From: Alphaproteobacteria bacterium
Lineage (GTDB): Bacteria; Pseudomonadota; Alphaproteobacteria; Micavibrionales; Micavibrionaceae
Assembly (NCBI GenBank): GCA_013215815.1
Contig: JABSQP010000012.1
Location: forward strand, 1-58,997
DNA: 58,997 bases
Direction of reading: 5' to 3'
Shown here: positions 56,911 through 58,997 of the stretch, piece after piece
Layout of the letters: every line of letters begins with the position of its first letter
Position numbering within the stretch: the first letter of the stretch is position 1
The notes under the pieces: model-generated
Told to the model about the DNA's origin: nothing
Database searches by the model: none
What the model saw: only the letters and a program-made list of their open reading frames with translations
Position numbers and translations under genes: made by a program

Positions 56911-58997
56911 ATGGCAACATTTGATCTCTATTTGGATTTAAGCTCTATTTATACGGGCACAGCACCGACCTTTGAAATACTGGTCGATGGCGTTGTGGTG
57001 TCGAGCATAACTGTTACGAGCACATTCACCCCTATCACACTATCTGGGTTAACTTATTCGGGTGATGCCCCTGGATACCTCTCCTTCCGTTTCAATGATG
57101 CCAATGGTGAAGTTGATCGCTCTGTCACATTAAACGAAGTGCGTATTAACGGAACAACAGTTGGCGGCAGCTCTCTAAGCAAACTCACATTATTGCAAGG
57201 CCAGGAATCACAGCTGGATGTCGCTGCTGAACAAGCCAGTTTTGGCATTCCCGGACCAGGAGCTGGTAAAGACGCGCTTATTAACGGTACTGCAGGTGTA
57301 GATGTTCTTAGCGGAACAGCCGGCAATGATACAATCAACGGCCTTGGAGATCGCGATTGGATTAAAGGTAATGGAGGTATCGACACAATTAATGGCGGCG
57401 CTGGTCATGATATTATTCGTGGTGGCGATGGCGATGATATTATCAATGGTGATGCGGACAATGACCTCATTAAAAGTGAAGGCGACAACGATACCATTAA
57501 CGGGGGACTAGGACACGACACATTAGATGGCGGCGCTGGTAACGATACACTTAATGGCGATGATGGTAACGATGTCCTAAAAGGCGGTGCAGGGATCGAT
57601 ACGCTACACGGTAATAATGATAACGATAAATTATTTGGCGGCGATGACGGTGACTTCATTTATGGTGATGCAGGAAATGATAAAGCTTACGGCGAAAACG
57701 GTAATGACACTCTCTATGGAGGAACAGGTAACGACACGCTATTTGGCGGCGCAGGTGTAGATATTGTTGATGGTGAAGGTGACCATGATCGTCTCTATGG
57801 CGATGCAGGAAATGACACGCTTTATGGCCGCGCGGGTAACGATAAAATCTATGGTGGCGCTGATGATGACACAATTTTCGGCGGCGATGATAACGATAAA
57901 CTTTTTGGCGACGGTGGTAACGACACCATCAACGGCGAAGATGGTAATGATCGCATAAGAGGTGGTGATGGTATTGACACACTGAATGGCGGTGACGGCA
58001 TTGACAACATCGATGGAGATGATGGCAATGACATTATAAGTGGCGGCCTCATGGGAGACCTTATTAAAGGCGGCGCTGGAGATGACACAATCAATGGCGA
58101 CGATGGTGACGATAACCTTTACGGGCAAGAAGGAAACGATACAATCAATGGCGGAAGCGGCAGTGATTTTATTTACGGTAAAGAAGGTAATAATATTCTA
58201 GACGGTGGCACAGGCACTGATACGATTCATGGAGGTAGTGGGAACGACACTATTGAAGGCGGTACTGGAACAGACATAATAAACGCAGAAGATGGTGATG
58301 ATGTAATTCTTGCCGGCGCCGAAGGTGAAACATTACGCGCAGGCGCAGGCGCGGACACTGTTGATGGAGGCGGCGGAAATGACACAATTCATGGCCATGG
58401 CCTCGCACAAAAAGATATTGATATTGTCTTAAATGCCAACCCGGAACTAATTTACAACTCTTATACAAACTCATTCTATCAATTTGTTGCAACAGCTACA
58501 GATGCGGTAACAGCCGCGGCGAATGCGCGCGCTACTGTAATTAATGGTGCTGCAGGACACTTGGCAGTGGTCACGTCTCAAACAGAATATGACTTACTTG
58601 ATGCTAACATAGGCCCGGCAGATAGTTACTGGCTCAATGGAGGTGACTACGACACGACTGATGTGTGGTTATGGGATGAAGGTGCAGAGGCAGGAATTCA
58701 GTGGTCCCAGGGAGCAACTGGTGTCAACAACATGTATACTAACTGGGCAGCTGGACAGCCCAATGATCCAACTCAACACTATACTTACTTCTATGGCGCT
58801 GGCAGCGGATTGGCAGATGCTACAGCAGCAGGCTTCACGCATACTGTAGGTTACGTTATTGAATGGGATGCTGGTCTTATGAACGCAGATAATGCCGTTG
58901 ACACATTAAACGGTGATGACGGTGATGACATGCTATATGGTTACGGTGGAGATGATATCCTTGATGGCGGTGCGGGGTCAGATGTGCTTAGTGGGGG
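56911..58997 (+). CDS. RTX protein with carbohydrate-binding-like start and C-type-lectin-like insert (3' end outside window)
   Basis: The first 695 codons of a protein cut by the window edge. A stop directly precedes the ATG. Residues 1-100 (LYLDLSSIYTGTAPTFEILVDG...) resemble a calcium-dependent xylan-binding module (CBM36/60-like). Residues about 125-500 are RTX calcium-binding repeats (GGxGxDxL type), forming a parallel beta-roll once secreted. Residues about 515-655 match a cysteine-free C-type-lectin-like fold: HLAVVTSQTEYDLL, YWLNGGDY, NWAAGQPND and GYVIEWD. RTX repeats then resume. No N-terminal signal peptide is visible, as expected for type I secretion, but the secretion genes are not in the window. 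A role as an adhesin or sugar-binding surface protein is inferred. Confidence 0.93.
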   Translation, partial: MATFDLYLDLSSIYTGTAPTFEILVDGVVVSSITVTSTFTPITLSGLTYSGDAPGYLSFRFNDANGEVDRSVTLNEVRINGTTVGGSSLSKLTLLQGQESQLDVAAEQASFGIPGPGAGKDALINGTAGVDVLSGTAGNDTINGLGDRDWIKGNGGIDTINGGAGHDIIRGGDGDDIINGDADNDLIKSEGDNDTINGGLGHDTLDGGAGNDTLNGDDGNDVLKGGAGIDTLHGNNDNDKLFGGDDGDFIYGDAGNDKAYGENGNDTLYGGTGNDTLFGGAGVDIVDGEGDHDRLYGDAGNDTLYGRAGNDKIYGGADDDTIFGGDDNDKLFGDGGNDTINGEDGNDRIRGGDGIDTLNGGDGIDNIDGDDGNDIISGGLMGDLIKGGAGDDTINGDDGDDNLYGQEGNDTINGGSGSDFIYGKEGNNILDGGTGTDTIHGGSGNDTIEGGTGTDIINAEDGDDVILAGAEGETLRAGAGADTVDGGGGNDTIHGHGLAQKDIDIVLNANPELIYNSYTNSFYQFVATATDAVTAAANARATVINGAAGHLAVVTSQTEYDLLDANIGPADSYWLNGGDYDTTDVWLWDEGAEAGIQWSQGATGVNNMYTNWAAGQPNDPTQHYTYFYGAGSGLADATAAGFTHTVGYVIEWDAGLMNADNAVDTLNGDDGDDMLYGYGGDDILDGGAGSDVLSG
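57283..58410 (+). repeat. RTX nonapeptide-repeat tract (27-base period)
   Basis: About 40 tandem copies of a nine-codon unit coding for GG-x-G-x-D-x-[ILF]-x. The DNA repeats are diverged, so this is an old array rather than a recent tandem expansion. A second block resumes after the lectin-like insert at about 58890. Confidence 0.85.

Noticed and set aside
57739-58128. Minus-strand open frames opposite the RTX repeats
   Set aside because: They arise from the 27-base repeat read in reverse, with no start signal or family resemblance.
57283-58410. A CRISPR-like array suggested by regular repeats
   Set aside because: The repeat period is 27 bases without unique spacers, and it codes in frame for RTX nonapeptides. 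No CRISPR array was seen in the window.

Overview
The window looks like chromosomal DNA of an AT-leaning alphaproteobacterium. The evidence is an rpsT-dnaA-dnaN-recF-gyrB block with mutM next to rpsT, a usg gene, an SDHAF4/DUF1674 protein, DUF2794-like proteins, an FNR-type ferredoxin reductase beside an adrenodoxin-type ferredoxin, groESL under a perfect CIRCE operator, and RNase E with a long acidic insert in its S1 region. A Dot/Icm-type coupling-protein cassette together with a large RTX protein would fit a host-associated or predatory lineage (Micavibrio-like), but that placement is inference.

Layout. 1-730: two minus-strand tRNAs (Thr-UGU, Gln-UUG) and AT-rich spacer. 735-5518: a tight plus-strand cassette of dotM/icmP, an unknown one-TM protein, dotL/icmO and a pilin-like cysteine-rich protein. 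5571-7431: a REP-type transposase relative lacking both catalytic motifs, convergent with a GGDEF diguanylate cyclase. 7484-17175 (minus): rpsT, dnaA, dnaN, recF, gyrB, a small membrane protein and argS, read right to left. 17311-20391: a small secreted protein with mutM, then divergent recN. 20392-21455: an islet with a candidate small RNA, a predicted self-regulated HTH protein and a small membrane-anchored protein. 21480-26507: groESL, usg, ferredoxin, membrane protein, ferredoxin reductase and a small exported protein. 26562-32253: ctaA, a glycosyltransferase, an exported protein, a second candidate RNA and rne. 32645-37041: amidase, lipoprotein, L,D-transpeptidase and icd. 37111-42343: two DUF2794-like proteins, then yfgM-like, bamB, der and mscS. 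42349-49778: SDR, purF, cvpA, a flavin-fold protein, radA, heparinase-like protein and rpe. 49909-56410: rsmB, chorismate mutase, sdhAF4, GNAT, DUF1223, xthA, ybaB, dnaX and SRP RNA. 56911-end: the first 695 codons of an RTX protein with a C-type-lectin-like insert, cut by the window edge.

Most genes are housekeeping: replication and repair (dnaA, dnaN, recF, gyrB, dnaX, recN, mutM, radA, xthA), envelope building (amidase, L,D-transpeptidase, bamB, yfgM-like), RNA metabolism (rne, rsmB, SRP RNA), purine synthesis and central metabolism. The accessory parts that deserve attention are the DotM/DotL cassette, the catalytically degraded transposase relative, the sRNA-HTH-membrane protein islet, the structured RNA downstream of rne and the RTX/lectin protein. 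Gene packing is dense, with many ATGA overlaps and tail-to-tail overlaps, and several genes have promoters placed so that the transcript would be leaderless.
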